The notes under the pieces are model-generated. The model did no database searches and was not told the DNA's origin. It saw only the letters and a program-made list of their open reading frames with translations. A program made the position numbers and the translations under genes. This document shows positions 44,416 through 53,387 of a DNA stretch of 64,000 nucleotides, in pieces. The stretch comes from CAZDXJ01 sp050303615 (GTDB lineage Bacteria > Pseudomonadota > Gammaproteobacteria > Methylococcales > Methylomonadaceae): positions 12,878 to 76,877 of the forward strand of contig JBNLCC010000119.1 in the NCBI GenBank assembly GCA_050303615.1, in the 5' to 3' direction. Numbering within the stretch: the first letter of the stretch is position 1; every line of letters starts with the position of its first letter.

Positions 44416-44796
44416 TCAGGCGACCTGAATGGGTATGGAATGGGTGGAACGGACTATTTCATTCTTTTCATTAAAATAGACCAGAGTCGGCTTATGGTTA
44501 AGCACCTCTTGTTGATCCAAAACGGCAAAAGTACAGACGATAATCAAATCGCCCGGGCAAGCTAAGCGGGCCGCTGCGCCGTTAACGGAAAAAACGCCGG
44601 ACCCCTCCTCGGCGCGAATGGCATAGGTGGTAAAACGTTCGCCGTTGTTAATATTGTAAATTTGTATTTGCTCGTACTCCCTGATACCGGCGAAGTCCAG
44701 GATCCTGCCGTCGATAGCACAAGAACCTTCATAATCCAGCTCGGAATGAGTTACACTTGCCCTGTGTAACTTGGCTTTAAGCATTGTCGTCAGCAT
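44416..44796 (-). CDS. panD: aspartate 1-decarboxylase PanD
   Basis: A 126-residue pyruvoyl enzyme making beta-alanine for pantothenate. The self-cleavage site is G24-S25 in YEGSCAIDG. TMLKAKLHRASVTHSELDY and the PGDLIIVCTFA strand are typical. It lies 3.3 kb from panC on the same strand, with a phosphatase and a mechanosensitive channel between. It converges on the DUF123 gene. Confidence 0.96.
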   Translation of the reverse strand: MLTTMLKAKLHRASVTHSELDYEGSCAIDGRILDFAGIREYEQIQIYNINNGERFTTYAIRAEEGSGVFSVNGAAARLACPGDLIIVCTFAVLDQQEVLNHKPTLVYFNEKNEIVRSTHSIPIQVA

Positions 44797-44924
44797 ACTT
44801 AAGTTAGTCTAATACAATTCTGGACGCGGAATTATGCCTGAAAAAGGGATCTCTATCAACCACGGTTTGGGTCTCCAATAAAACGTGTTGTGCTAATTGT
44901 ACAGCATCCACCCTGATAATAAAA

Positions 44925-45962
44925 TCAATCCCTGACCCGAAAGTTGATTGTGGCAATTGGCGAACCTTTTGCGCTAAACCAGGCAAATTCATCAAACAGA
45001 TCAAAGCTCAGTACATAGTCACCGCGTTCGGTAACGGCCGGAAGCTCGAACTTAAGCACCGTCTCATCGCCGGGCATTAAATCAAAGTCGGCATTGTTGC
45101 TCTGATATACTTGATGCCGGGTTAACAATTCGTTATCCAATTTATAAAAATGCGCACCTAGCAGCACGCCTTTTTTTGTTGATGAGCGTAATGGAATAAC
45201 TTCGCGGCTTTCGTTGACAACCCGCACCTTTAATTTTTCCGGCTTTCCGATTCTTATAACTTCCGGCGGATCAACGGGGGAAATTCCGGCCAGATAATAA
45301 TGCGGGACATATACCCGGTCCACCCAATGCATCAATAATGACCGATCATGTTTGCGTCCGGTAAGCCAATCTTGATAAGCTTCCAAAAATAACCTGCCGA
45401 CACTGTCTTGAATTGCAAAATATTTCAGCGAACTATGTTCCCAGGCTTGCTCAATCGTACTGTCCGGTAGCAACAAAATAGCCAAGGAACTAACCAAGCC
45501 GGTTCTGTCGGCGCCTTTACGGCAATGCACCAATATAGGCCGCGGCGCCGTACTAATCACTTTGACAATACGCTGCAATTCAGCTTTGGCGGGCAACCGG
45601 AGAGACTGCAGGCCAATCCTCAAAGTATCGGCATTGATAAATTTCACGCCGGAATGCACTGCAATTTTTTTTTCCTGCAAATACCACTGCGCATTGTTAT
45701 CGTGGCCGCGCAGGTTGAATATTGATTTAATTTTATATTGATCGATCACTTGCTGCAGCTGACCGGCAGACAACTGTCCGCTTCTGTATAATTGTCCCGG
45801 AATCACCACACCGAAATTGCCATTAGCATCCCGAACAAAGCCGGAAGCAATGAATACAAGCACAAAAATACAAATAACCAGGGCGATTTTGTTTCCAAAC
45901 GGCCACCGGTTATTTTGGCCGGCTGCCGAACACACCTTGAAAAACTTATCGGGACTGAGCAT
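44925..45962 (-). CDS. exported tyrosine phosphatase with C-terminal beta-sandwich
   Basis: A 345-residue protein. A transmembrane segment (ALVICIFVLVFIASGF, about 26-41) precedes a dual-specificity-like phosphatase domain with FRSGQL-type N-terminal motif (LYRSGQLSAGQL), SIFNLRG and the P-loop HCRKGADRTG (C-x5-R). From about residue 225 to the end is a separate beta-rich region (KLKVRVVNESREVIPL, FELPAVTERGDYVLSFDLFD) resembling an Ig-like carbohydrate- or protein-binding sandwich. It overlaps the mechanosensitive-channel gene by 17 bases. The substrate may be a phospholipid, inositol phosphate or protein. Confidence 0.8.
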   Translation of the reverse strand: MLSPDKFFKVCSAAGQNNRWPFGNKIALVICIFVLVFIASGFVRDANGNFGVVIPGQLYRSGQLSAGQLQQVIDQYKIKSIFNLRGHDNNAQWYLQEKKIAVHSGVKFINADTLRIGLQSLRLPAKAELQRIVKVISTAPRPILVHCRKGADRTGLVSSLAILLLPDSTIEQAWEHSSLKYFAIQDSVGRLFLEAYQDWLTGRKHDRSLLMHWVDRVYVPHYYLAGISPVDPPEVIRIGKPEKLKVRVVNESREVIPLRSSTKKGVLLGAHFYKLDNELLTRHQVYQSNNADFDLMPGDETVLKFELPAVTERGDYVLSFDLFDEFAWFSAKGSPIATINFRVRD

Positions 45963-48102
45963 AACCTTGCGCTAAGGCTTTGCTTTCAAATTGAGCGGAC
46001 TCTTCTCCGCGCAGTACGGTAACTTGCGTAGGATAAGCGAACTGTAGATTATTTTTCTGTAAAATACCGGCGATTTTAAATAGAACATCTTCCTTCACTT
46101 GGAGCCATTGTTCCCAATCCACCGACCTGGAAAAGCAATAAATCAAAATATCAATCGAAAAATCATTGTAACGGTCCAAAAAGACTAATTGTGTCGATTT
46201 AATACCCTGAGTATCCTCCAGCGAGGAGAATCTGACCTGTTTTTTCCTATTGTTCAATTTATGTTTCGGGTTGGCAATATCCGGATGCACCTTCAACATT
46301 GACCTGAGGTCTTGCAACGCACTGCGGATATCATCCATATTACTTTCATAGGTAACGCCGACATGCATCTTGATCCGCCTGCCGACCGCCCGGCGATTCC
46401 AATTGATCACACTGGAAACCGAAATGACTGAATTGGGAATGGTGACCAGCGCATTTTCGAAAGTCCGCAGCGTAGTGCTGCGCAACCCGACCTCGGCAAC
46501 GGTACCTTCCATATCGCCGATTTTCACCCAATCGCCCATCCTGAACACATTGTCCAGCAGAATGGTAACCCCGCCGAACAGATTGGACAAGGTGTCTTTC
46601 GCCGCCAACGCAAAAGCCAGTCCACCTATACCCAACGTGGACATAATTGCGGTAATGCTGATACCGAAATGATTCAATATCATTGCCGATATGATAATAG
46701 CCATTACGCCCTTAGCAATCTGCACACCCAAATGAAACAACTCTTTGCGCAGTTCTTTATTACTCCGGCTGATTTTTTGCACCTGCACAATTACAAAGCA
46801 GTCTAACACTTTGAATAACAACCAGATATCGATCAGGGTATAAATAACAAAACTGAAATGTTCCAAAGAAGGCCGATACTCGGTTTTATAAAGCAAAGCG
46901 TATGTTGCCAAATCGATACCAATAAAAATCAACAAAAATTTAATCGGCCGCCGCAGTTCTTCATAAATCAGTTCTTCATTGCCGTATTCCTCATCGAAAA
47001 GAAAATTTTCAATAATCCATCGACTGAATCTAAACAACAAAGGATAACTAAAAAAGACCAATGAAAAGATCAACAATGAAGTGAGGATCCCACCCACATC
47101 AACTTTTAATGGTGCTAATTTATAATTAAATAATTTGAAGGCTTCGATCGAATTGATATAGGAAATCAGCGAATGCACCGACAGCAGATGAAACCAGTGG
47201 CTGGAAACAATGATTCCCGGGTTATCGACCACATAATTGAGTAAATCCTGATAACCGGTATTCGCTGCCAGTAACTGCCGGTAGTTTTCCTGCAAATCCG
47301 CATAGACTTTGCTGTCTGTCGTCAATTCAGGCGGAAGGTATTCTGTTTCTTCGCGGCTATATTCAGTAAGCGCGGCAAGCGCAATTTCCTGGACTTCGGC
47401 AGCACTCTGGTAATTATGTGCCGCATAAATCAGGTCTTGCAGGAATGTCCTGATCGCCTGATCGGTTTTGTAATATTCCCGCTTAAGCTGATCTCGCTGC
47501 ACCGCCAATTGATTCCCTCTTTCCTGGTTAACGGCAATGCGTGAATTGAGAAAATTAAGCTGTTCACTCGTCGCAGCAGGCGGCAGTTTTTCTATCGGAG
47601 TAGAACGCAGCTTCGACATCAATTTGTCGATGACCGTCAGTTTATCATTCAACAATTGGTTGACGGTATCGTCATCGTCGGTTTGCATTAACCGGGCATT
47701 CAACCCGTTTAATTCACCGATATAATCAATAATCGTTTGTTGGTCTGAAGGCGGTTTCGCTATTGCCGCCGGGGCGGAGCCCGCATTGGGAGCCGAATCG
47801 GGAGCAATCGCCGGTTGCTGCTGCTCATTGGCAGTTTGATCGATGGAATCGGTTGCGGTCTCATTTTTTGGAACTGCTTGGGTACTGTCTGCGGAATCCC
47901 CCGATATATCCGGAGCGGCGGTAACTGCCGGATCCGTCACCGGTGTTGCGGGTTCTCCCGACTTCGTAGCGGACGACACCTGCCCGCCGGGCTCACGGCT
48001 TATTTCCCGGAAGGGATTGATGAGTACATCCTCAGCAGCCCCAAAACAAATAGCGTTTGAGAAAAAAATTAAACTGCCTAGAAGGCATAGAACAATTCGC
48101 AT
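45946..48102 (-). CDS. MscS-family mechanosensitive channel with long periplasmic domain
   Basis: A 718-residue protein. It has a signal peptide (MRIVLCLLGSLIFFSNAICFGA), then a Pro/Ala/Thr-rich disordered stretch (about 30-120), a coiled periplasmic domain (about 125-300), several transmembrane helices, and the MscS core. The pore helix is IMSTLGIGGLAFALAAKDTLSNLFGG, followed by the cytosolic beta and alpha/beta domains (VKIGDMEGTVAEVGLRSTTLRT). The TTG at 48114 opens the frame, but the ATG at 48102 begins a clean signal. It opens on membrane tension to release solutes. It lies between panC and the phosphatase. Confidence 0.9.
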   Translation of the reverse strand: MRIVLCLLGSLIFFSNAICFGAAEDVLINPFREISREPGGQVSSATKSGEPATPVTDPAVTAAPDISGDSADSTQAVPKNETATDSIDQTANEQQQPAIAPDSAPNAGSAPAAIAKPPSDQQTIIDYIGELNGLNARLMQTDDDDTVNQLLNDKLTVIDKLMSKLRSTPIEKLPPAATSEQLNFLNSRIAVNQERGNQLAVQRDQLKREYYKTDQAIRTFLQDLIYAAHNYQSAAEVQEIALAALTEYSREETEYLPPELTTDSKVYADLQENYRQLLAANTGYQDLLNYVVDNPGIIVSSHWFHLLSVHSLISYINSIEAFKLFNYKLAPLKVDVGGILTSLLIFSLVFFSYPLLFRFSRWIIENFLFDEEYGNEELIYEELRRPIKFLLIFIGIDLATYALLYKTEYRPSLEHFSFVIYTLIDIWLLFKVLDCFVIVQVQKISRSNKELRKELFHLGVQIAKGVMAIIISAMILNHFGISITAIMSTLGIGGLAFALAAKDTLSNLFGGVTILLDNVFRMGDWVKIGDMEGTVAEVGLRSTTLRTFENALVTIPNSVISVSSVINWNRRAVGRRIKMHVGVTYESNMDDIRSALQDLRSMLKVHPDIANPKHKLNNRKKQVRFSSLEDTQGIKSTQLVFLDRYNDFSIDILIYCFSRSVDWEQWLQVKEDVLFKIAGILQKNNLQFAYPTQVTVLRGEESAQFESKALAQGYAQSR

Positions 48103-48117
48103 TACATTATTCAATCG

Positions 48118-48966
48118 TTACCGGCAAAGCGGCACTTGGATATTATCGATCAATCTGGCATTTCCCAGTTTTGCGGCGGCCAAAATCACCAGATCGGCAT
48201 CGAACACCGTTACCGGTTGTAAATCGTCAGCGCGGCATATTAAAAAATAGTCCGTTTCGAAACCGGCTTTTTGCAATGATTCAAGCTGTTGTTGTTCAAT
48301 AGCGGCAAAATTCTCGTCACCTGCACAAATCATCTGCTTTGCTGTATTTAATGACCGGAATAACAGCGGCGCTATCTTTCTTTGCTCAGTTGACAAATAA
48401 CCGTTCCTGGAACTCATTGCCAATCCGTCGGCTTCGCGGACGGTAGCTACCGCACGGATTTCCACCGGAATGTTCAGATCATCCACCATGCGCCGAATAA
48501 CCGCCAGTTGTTGATAGTCCTTGAGACCGAAAAATGCCGTATCGGGCTGCACTATATTGAATAATTTGCATACAATCGTCGCAACACCGCTGAAGTGCCC
48601 CTTCCTGCTTATACCGCAGTGCATATCGGAAAGGCTGTTTACGGTAACAACAGTATCCGGCGAAGAAGGATAAATTTCGCCGCCCCCCGGCAAAAATAAT
48701 AAATCGGTATGACTATCTGTCAATTTTTGGCGGTCCTGTTTTTCAGTGCGCGGATAACTGTAAAAATCCTCGCCTACGCCGAATTGGGTCGGATTGACAA
48801 AAATGCTGGCCACAACACGATCGGCGCATTGCCTGGCTTCCTTCACCAGTTGCAAATGCCCTTGATGCAAATTGCCCATAGTCGGCACCAAGGCTATCGT
48901 TTCGCCTTGCTGTCGCCACAATTTAACTTGGCGACGCAAGTCCTTTATAGATTCAACTACTTGCAT
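48118..48966 (-). CDS. panC: pantoate-beta-alanine ligase PanC
   Basis: A 282-residue enzyme joining pantoate and beta-alanine with ATP. It has ALVPTMGNLHQGHLQLV (HIGH-like), FVNPTQFGVGEDFYSYPRT, FGLKDYQQLAVIRRMV and the KMSKS-like AMSSRNGYLS. The ATG at 48966 matches the E. coli N-terminus; the TTG at 48981 lies within the panB remnant. Its frame and motifs look intact although panB upstream is not. Confidence 0.96.
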   Translation of the reverse strand: MQVVESIKDLRRQVKLWRQQGETIALVPTMGNLHQGHLQLVKEARQCADRVVASIFVNPTQFGVGEDFYSYPRTEKQDRQKLTDSHTDLLFLPGGGEIYPSSPDTVVTVNSLSDMHCGISRKGHFSGVATIVCKLFNIVQPDTAFFGLKDYQQLAVIRRMVDDLNIPVEIRAVATVREADGLAMSSRNGYLSTEQRKIAPLLFRSLNTAKQMICAGDENFAAIEQQQLESLQKAGFETDYFLICRADDLQPVTVFDADLVILAAAKLGNARLIDNIQVPLCR

Positions 48967-48971
48967 ATCAT

Positions 48972-49463
48972 TTAAAAACAATGTTCCCCTGCCGGAAAAA
49001 GCGCGCTTATTACTTCGCGCTCATAGGCTCGAACCGCTGCATCGATGCCGCCGGCGCCGACCATAAAATTTTTGGAAAACCGCGGTCGCTTGCCGATTGC
49101 GATGTCCAACATATCATACAACACCAAAACCCGCTCGTCACTGGTACCCGCACCGGCGCCAGTGACAGCAATATGCAATAGACCGGTAATCTACCGCGCC
49201 AGTTCCGCCGGAATGCATTCCGAAACCAACAGACCCACTCCGGCCTGGTACAGTTTTTTTAACTTGCTCCCTAATTCTGTCTGCATCGGACGGCTATTTA
49301 CCCTGCAATTTAAACCGCCCAACAAGTTGATTGATTGCGGAAGTAACCCCAAATTCCCGCATACCGGCATCCCTTGCTGGACAAGGGATTGAACAATTTC
49401 GCATTTTGCACCGCTTATACCGGTAAAGGGTTTTGCAGATGCGAGGGAAGAATATTGCGTCAC
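48972..49463 (-). pseudogene. panB: decayed panB (ketopantoate hydroxymethyltransferase) remnant
   Basis: A single minus-strand frame from a GTG at 49463 to a stop at 48974-48972 resembles PanB from about residue 110 to the end: GMPVCGNLGLLPQSINLLGG, LLVSECIPAELAR, then an in-frame TAG at 49193-49191, then ITGLLHIAVTGAGAG, PRFSKNF and EREVISALFPAGEH. The N-terminal ~95 residues, including the first Mg ligands and the DSLGM region, are gone; folK abuts directly. Conserved residues are also eroded (DGQ to DER, HD to YD). Deletion plus a nonsense codon marks it as inactive. Order folK-panB-panC is ancestral. Confidence 0.88.
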
Positions 49464-49969
49464 GACAATTTCAATTTAGTCAGCCCGTGCAAAGGACATT
49501 TTGCGGCAAGCTCGGTTACCGGCCCATAGCCTGGGATTTCCAATTCCGGCGCAATTTCACACAAGGGATATAATACAAAAGCCCGCTCGGTTATTCCGTA
49601 ATGCGGAACAACCAAATCGGGCGTGTTAATCTGCCGGTCACCATATAGCAGTAAATCCAAATCGAGTGTTCTGGCGCCCCAGCGCTGGCCTGTCCTCACT
49701 CTACCCTGGTGCTGCTCAATACGCTGCAGGCAATGAAGCAAATCCAGCGCCGGCAAGACAGTCGTTATTGCCATAACGGCGTTAACATAATCCGGCTGAT
49801 CAGCCGGTCCCATTGGCTGACTCAGATAGAAACTGGAAAATGCACGTTCCTGCACGCCATTGATCCGGTTGATCGCCAGCCGCGCGGTTTTTAACTGTAA
49901 TTGAGGGTTATCGAGATTACTGCCCAGCCCGATATAGACCTCGATTTTATTTGCTTCTGCCGATACCAT
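49460..49969 (-). CDS. folK: HPPK (6-hydroxymethyl-dihydropterin pyrophosphokinase) FolK
   Basis: A 169-residue enzyme transferring pyrophosphate from ATP to hydroxymethyl-dihydropterin in folate synthesis. It has YIGLGSNLDNPQLQL, SFYLSQPMGPADQPDYVNAV, RTGQRWGARTLDLDLLLYGD and PHYGITERAFVLYPL, all standard. It starts 2 bases after pcnB, a conserved gammaproteobacterial pair. Confidence 0.96.
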   Translation of the reverse strand: MVSAEANKIEVYIGLGSNLDNPQLQLKTARLAINRINGVQERAFSSFYLSQPMGPADQPDYVNAVMAITTVLPALDLLHCLQRIEQHQGRVRTGQRWGARTLDLDLLLYGDRQINTPDLVVPHYGITERAFVLYPLCEIAPELEIPGYGPVTELAAKCPLHGLTKLKLS

Positions 49970-49971
49970 GA

Positions 49972-51333
49972 TTATTCAGCTGCGTTATTGCGTTGTTTAT
50001 CGGCTACGTCAGCCTGCGCGGATTTCCCGTATTTGCGGCTTTTACGTTTACGAACAGGTTTTATCATGCGCCGCTGTTCCGAGTCATCCGCATATTGGAA
50101 TTTTGTCCACCAGTCGGCTATTGCCTGATCGGCTATACCGGTCTCCGCCCTTAACAGTAAAAAATCATAAGCAGCCCTGAAACGAGGATGGGTCAACAAT
50201 TTGAACGGCTTGCTTCCGGTTCGGCGATTAAAAGCCAACTGCAAACTCCAAATTTCGCGTATTGAAAACCCAACCCGTTTGGGAAACGCGGTGCTTTTTA
50301 CCTGCTTGGCAATCACCTCGCCCGCCGCTTCCTGATAAGCGGCAAATTCATTAACGCCTTGCTGAATTTTTTCAGCCGCCAAGGTTTGTACCGGCTCCCA
50401 CAAAAATGCCGCCAATAAAAAATAGGGAACTACCGTTTTACCTTCAGCCAGCCTTTTATCGGTATTTTCCAACGCCTTAACCAAAAATAACTTCGGGAAA
50501 CCCTGTTCTTCACTAGCCAGACATCGGTCCGTTTCTGGAAACAACACCGCAAATAAACCGTAATGCCTTAACATTTCAAACCCTTGCACGGCATAGCCGG
50601 ATAAAAAAAGTTTTAACATTTCGTCATACAACCGGGCAGACGGTACGGCGACCAGCAAATCGACCATTTTATGAATCGGCGCTTCACAATCCGGATGTAA
50701 TGTAAAACCAAGCTTAACGGCAAAACGCACCGCTCGCAACATCCTAACCGGATCTTCCCGATAACGCATTTCAGGATTGCCGATTAATTGCAACATACCG
50801 GCGGCGTGATCCTGCATACCTCCGGTATAATCAACTACCGAAAAATCCCGAATGTTGTAATACAAAGCATTGACGGTAAAATCCCTGCGCCACACGTCTT
50901 CTTCAATTGTCCCGTAGACATTATCACGCAACAGCCTGCCGTTTTCATGCATTCTGGAGTTAGCATCATCATTACCGGCAGCACCTCGAAAGGTCGCCAC
51001 CTCAATGATTTCCCGGCCGAAGTGCACGTGCGCCAAACGGAATCGCCTACCGATCAACCGGCAATTCCTGAATATTTTCCTGACCTGTTCCGGTTCCGCG
51101 TCGGTAACTACATCGAAATCCTTCGGCTCTCTTCCGAGCAATAAATCGCGCACGCAACCGCCGACCAGATAGGCTTGGTAACCGGATTTCTTCAGCCGAT
51201 ACAATACCTTCAACGCATTCTCACTGATCTGGGAACGCGATATATTATGCTCTGTTCGCGGATATATTTTCGGTTCAATCCGTTTTGACTTGTTACCGGC
51301 GTTAATTATTAGTTTTTTTATATAATTTAAAAT
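49972..51333 (-). CDS. pcnB: poly(A) polymerase I, probable AUU start
   Basis: About 453 residues. It adds 3' poly(A) tails that mark RNAs for decay. The catalytic head has LVGGCVRDLLLGREPKDFDVVT and RRFRLAHVHFG; the C-terminus is very basic (PVRKRKSRKYGK). The homology extends upstream of the first TTG (51213): YPRTEHNISRSQISENALKVLYR matches E. coli PcnB, and the frame stays open to a TAA at 51348. No ATG, GTG or TTG lies in that extension. ATT at 51333 has AAGGA 9 bases before it; the adjacent ATC at 51336 is the other choice. E. coli pcnB is known to start at AUU. Confidence 0.9.
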   Translation of the reverse strand: MLNYIKKLIINAGNKSKRIEPKIYPRTEHNISRSQISENALKVLYRLKKSGYQAYLVGGCVRDLLLGREPKDFDVVTDAEPEQVRKIFRNCRLIGRRFRLAHVHFGREIIEVATFRGAAGNDDANSRMHENGRLLRDNVYGTIEEDVWRRDFTVNALYYNIRDFSVVDYTGGMQDHAAGMLQLIGNPEMRYREDPVRMLRAVRFAVKLGFTLHPDCEAPIHKMVDLLVAVPSARLYDEMLKLFLSGYAVQGFEMLRHYGLFAVLFPETDRCLASEEQGFPKLFLVKALENTDKRLAEGKTVVPYFLLAAFLWEPVQTLAAEKIQQGVNEFAAYQEAAGEVIAKQVKSTAFPKRVGFSIREIWSLQLAFNRRTGSKPFKLLTHPRFRAAYDFLLLRAETGIADQAIADWWTKFQYADDSEQRRMIKPVRKRKSRKYGKSAQADVADKQRNNAAE

Positions 51334-51459
51334 GATCTTGCGTCCTTAATGATACATTGCCGTAATTAATACCAGCTGTAAAATAATTCAGGGCTGGCAT
51401 ATTCGAACCGGCACATCATATCATTTCCGCTATTTTATGCCCAAGCTAATAGGTTTCTT

Positions 51460-51489
51460 TTTACAAAACCGTGGTAACTATAGTAGAAT
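51460..51489 (+). promoter_or_regulatory. sigma-70 promoter upstream of the small membrane-protein gene
   Basis: TTTACA (51460-51465), 18 bases, TAGAAT (51484-51489): five of six matches in each box. The predicted start near 51496 leaves a leader of about 177 bases before the start codon at 51673. Confidence 0.5.
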
Positions 51490-51495
51490 CCTTCG

Positions 51496-51672
51496 TGATT
51501 TTTTGTAAGTCGTGAGCTGGTTGCAGCCAGTATTCGATAACCTCCGATTCGTCGAGGATTGTCGATTATTATTTCTTAGGAGTGTACTTGCTGATCAAGG
51601 TCTTTCAACCTGATTATGGCATTTTGACAATTAACCGATAACTGGGTTGCCAGTGCTCGATTGGAGGAAATT
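51496..51672 (+). promoter_or_regulatory. structured 5' leader
   Basis: The leader holds a hairpin at 51535-51564 (CGATAACCTC / GAGGATTGTCG, 9-base loop) and ACTGG-GTTG-CCAGT at 51641-51654, just before the GGAGG ribosome site. The sequence around the second stem (CTGGGTTGCCAGTGCTCGAT) echoes one near 51518-51538 (CTGG, TTGCAG, CCAGTATTCGAT). No known riboswitch class is recognised. Confidence 0.35.
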
Positions 51673-51852
51673 ATGATCAAACGAATTATTAACGAATTGA
51701 TCGACCACCCTTTTTTAACCAGTATTTTTGTATCTGATTTGGTTATACTGCTTTTTCACAGGCCACCGTTTTTGTTCTCGGCTCTGATGATCAGCCTACT
51801 GATGGTGCTGTCCATGTATTTCGGCCAAAAAATGGCTTTATTTAAAAAATAA
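51673..51852 (+). CDS. small membrane protein of unknown function
   Basis: A 59-residue protein from the ATG at 51673, with a strong GGAGG ribosome site. It has a charged start (MIKRIINELIDHPFLTS), then two hydrophobic stretches (IFVSDLVILLFH and FLFSALMISLLMVLSMYFG) and a basic end (FKK). No family recognised. It lies 22 bases before the RDD gene. Confidence 0.6.
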   Translation: MIKRIINELIDHPFLTSIFVSDLVILLFHRPPFLFSALMISLLMVLSMYFGQKMALFKK

Positions 51853-51874
51853 CACGCCGCAGCCAAATAATTAC

Positions 51875-52306
51875 GTGAAAAAACCTGGCACGGAAAACCG
51901 GAATCGGCCGGGTTTTTGTCGTCGAATTGCTGCCGTCGCTTATGATTCACTGTTGTTGCTGGGCGTGCTGTTCTTAGCGACGGCCATTCTGCTGCCATTC
52001 AACAACGGGCAAGCTTTTACCGGCCAACAAATCTTCTATCCCTTCTATCTACTTGCGGTCAGTTTCGGGTTTTTCGGCTGGTTTTGGACTCACGGCGGCC
52101 AGACCCTGGGAATGCGGGCATGGAAAATCAAAGTGCTAAGTCTCGACCGACAATCAATCAGCTGGAAACAGGCGCTATTGCGATATTGCGGTGCCATTGT
52201 TTCCTGGCTGATGTTTGGCTGCGGTTTCTTACGGATTCTAACGGACAACGAACGGCATGCTTGGCATGATCGCTTTTCCGGAACCTTCTTGTATTTCGAT
52301 CGTTAA
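51875..52306 (+). CDS. RDD family membrane protein
   Basis: A 143-residue protein with three transmembrane helices and the RDD layout: FCRRIAAVAYDSLLLLGVL (R and D of the name), WTHGGQTLGMRAWKIKVLS, and the end HAWHDRFSGTFLYF. Function is unknown; transport has been proposed for the family. The start is GTG at 51875. It converges on lptG with a 7-base gap. Confidence 0.88.
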   Translation: MKKPGTENRNRPGFCRRIAAVAYDSLLLLGVLFLATAILLPFNNGQAFTGQQIFYPFYLLAVSFGFFGWFWTHGGQTLGMRAWKIKVLSLDRQSISWKQALLRYCGAIVSWLMFGCGFLRILTDNERHAWHDRFSGTFLYFDR

Positions 52307-52313
52307 CCGAGAA

Positions 52314-53387
52314 CTAACGCAGCCGATAAATGGCATACAGCGCCCCGCTTAAAACAAGCATACTCGGCAATACAGCGGCCAACGCCGGACTGAAGCCGTA
52401 GACCAAACCTGCATTGCCGACAATTTTATCGATCACATGAAAACTCAAACCAATCAGCACACCCATCATCATTCGGGGACCGGTAGCCTCTGCTCTCTTA
52501 AATCCGAGCACGAAGGGGGTTGCAACCAATAACATGACCAAAGTAACCAAGGGATTTACCACCCTGCCCCAAAAAGCCAATTCAAACGTATGCGCTTTTT
52601 GATTATTTTCCTTAAGAAACTGGATATACATCGCCAAGTCGTATAGCGAGAGGTTTTCCGGTTCTACCGCCACAATTTTCAGTAAATCCGGATCAATGGA
52701 AGACTCCCAGGTTAACTCGGATTGGGTATATGCCGATATCCGGTTGTCTTTAACTTCCGTGGCCTCGACACCTTTTAAAACCCACCTGTCATCACCGGCG
52801 TACAATGCCTCGTCAGCATGGGTCATGCGCACCACGCGGTCCTGTTCGCCAAGTTCATAGATATTAACGTTTGCCAGATCCCCGGTTTTCTGGATCTGAC
52901 GTATGTTGATAAATTTATTGCCATCCCGCAACCAAAGCCCGTAAAGACTTTGCCAGACGACTTTCTGATGCCCTGTTTGCGCTTCCGACCTGATTAACTT
53001 AGCCGTTCTCTGGGATAGCGGAGCGATAAACTCACCGATTGCCACAGAAACCAGCACCAAAATACCGCCGGCCAGCAGCACGGACCGAATCAAGCCCAGC
53101 AGAGAAATACCGGACATGCGCATTGCTACCAATTCCCTATTTGATTGCATCGCACCGAGCACGAACAGGCTGCCCAGCAAAGCTGCCGACGGCATCAATT
53201 CATAAAATACCGTAGGCGTAACCAAAGTCACATACATGGCTGCCTCCTTCAACCCATAATTCCCTTCCCCCAAATGCTTCAATTCATCCCTGAAAGTAAA
53301 TACATTAACCAGGGTAATCAGCAACAGAATTGCAATCAAGGTACCCTTCAGTATCTCCTTGACGATATACGCAGTTAAAATCTTCAC
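52314..53387 (-). CDS. lptG: LPS export permease LptG
   Basis: A 357-residue permease of the LptB2FG extractor, with six transmembrane helices and a periplasmic jellyroll (about 130-260) between helices three and four. Typical stretches are YELMPSAALLGSLFVLGAMQSNRELVAMR and PFVLGFKRAEATGPRMMMGVLIG. GTG start at 53387, overlapping the lptF stop by 4 bases. Confidence 0.96.
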   Translation of the reverse strand: MKILTAYIVKEILKGTLIAILLLITLVNVFTFRDELKHLGEGNYGLKEAAMYVTLVTPTVFYELMPSAALLGSLFVLGAMQSNRELVAMRMSGISLLGLIRSVLLAGGILVLVSVAIGEFIAPLSQRTAKLIRSEAQTGHQKVVWQSLYGLWLRDGNKFINIRQIQKTGDLANVNIYELGEQDRVVRMTHADEALYAGDDRWVLKGVEATEVKDNRISAYTQSELTWESSIDPDLLKIVAVEPENLSLYDLAMYIQFLKENNQKAHTFELAFWGRVVNPLVTLVMLLVATPFVLGFKRAEATGPRMMMGVLIGLSFHVIDKIVGNAGLVYGFSPALAAVLPSMLVLSGALYAIYRLR

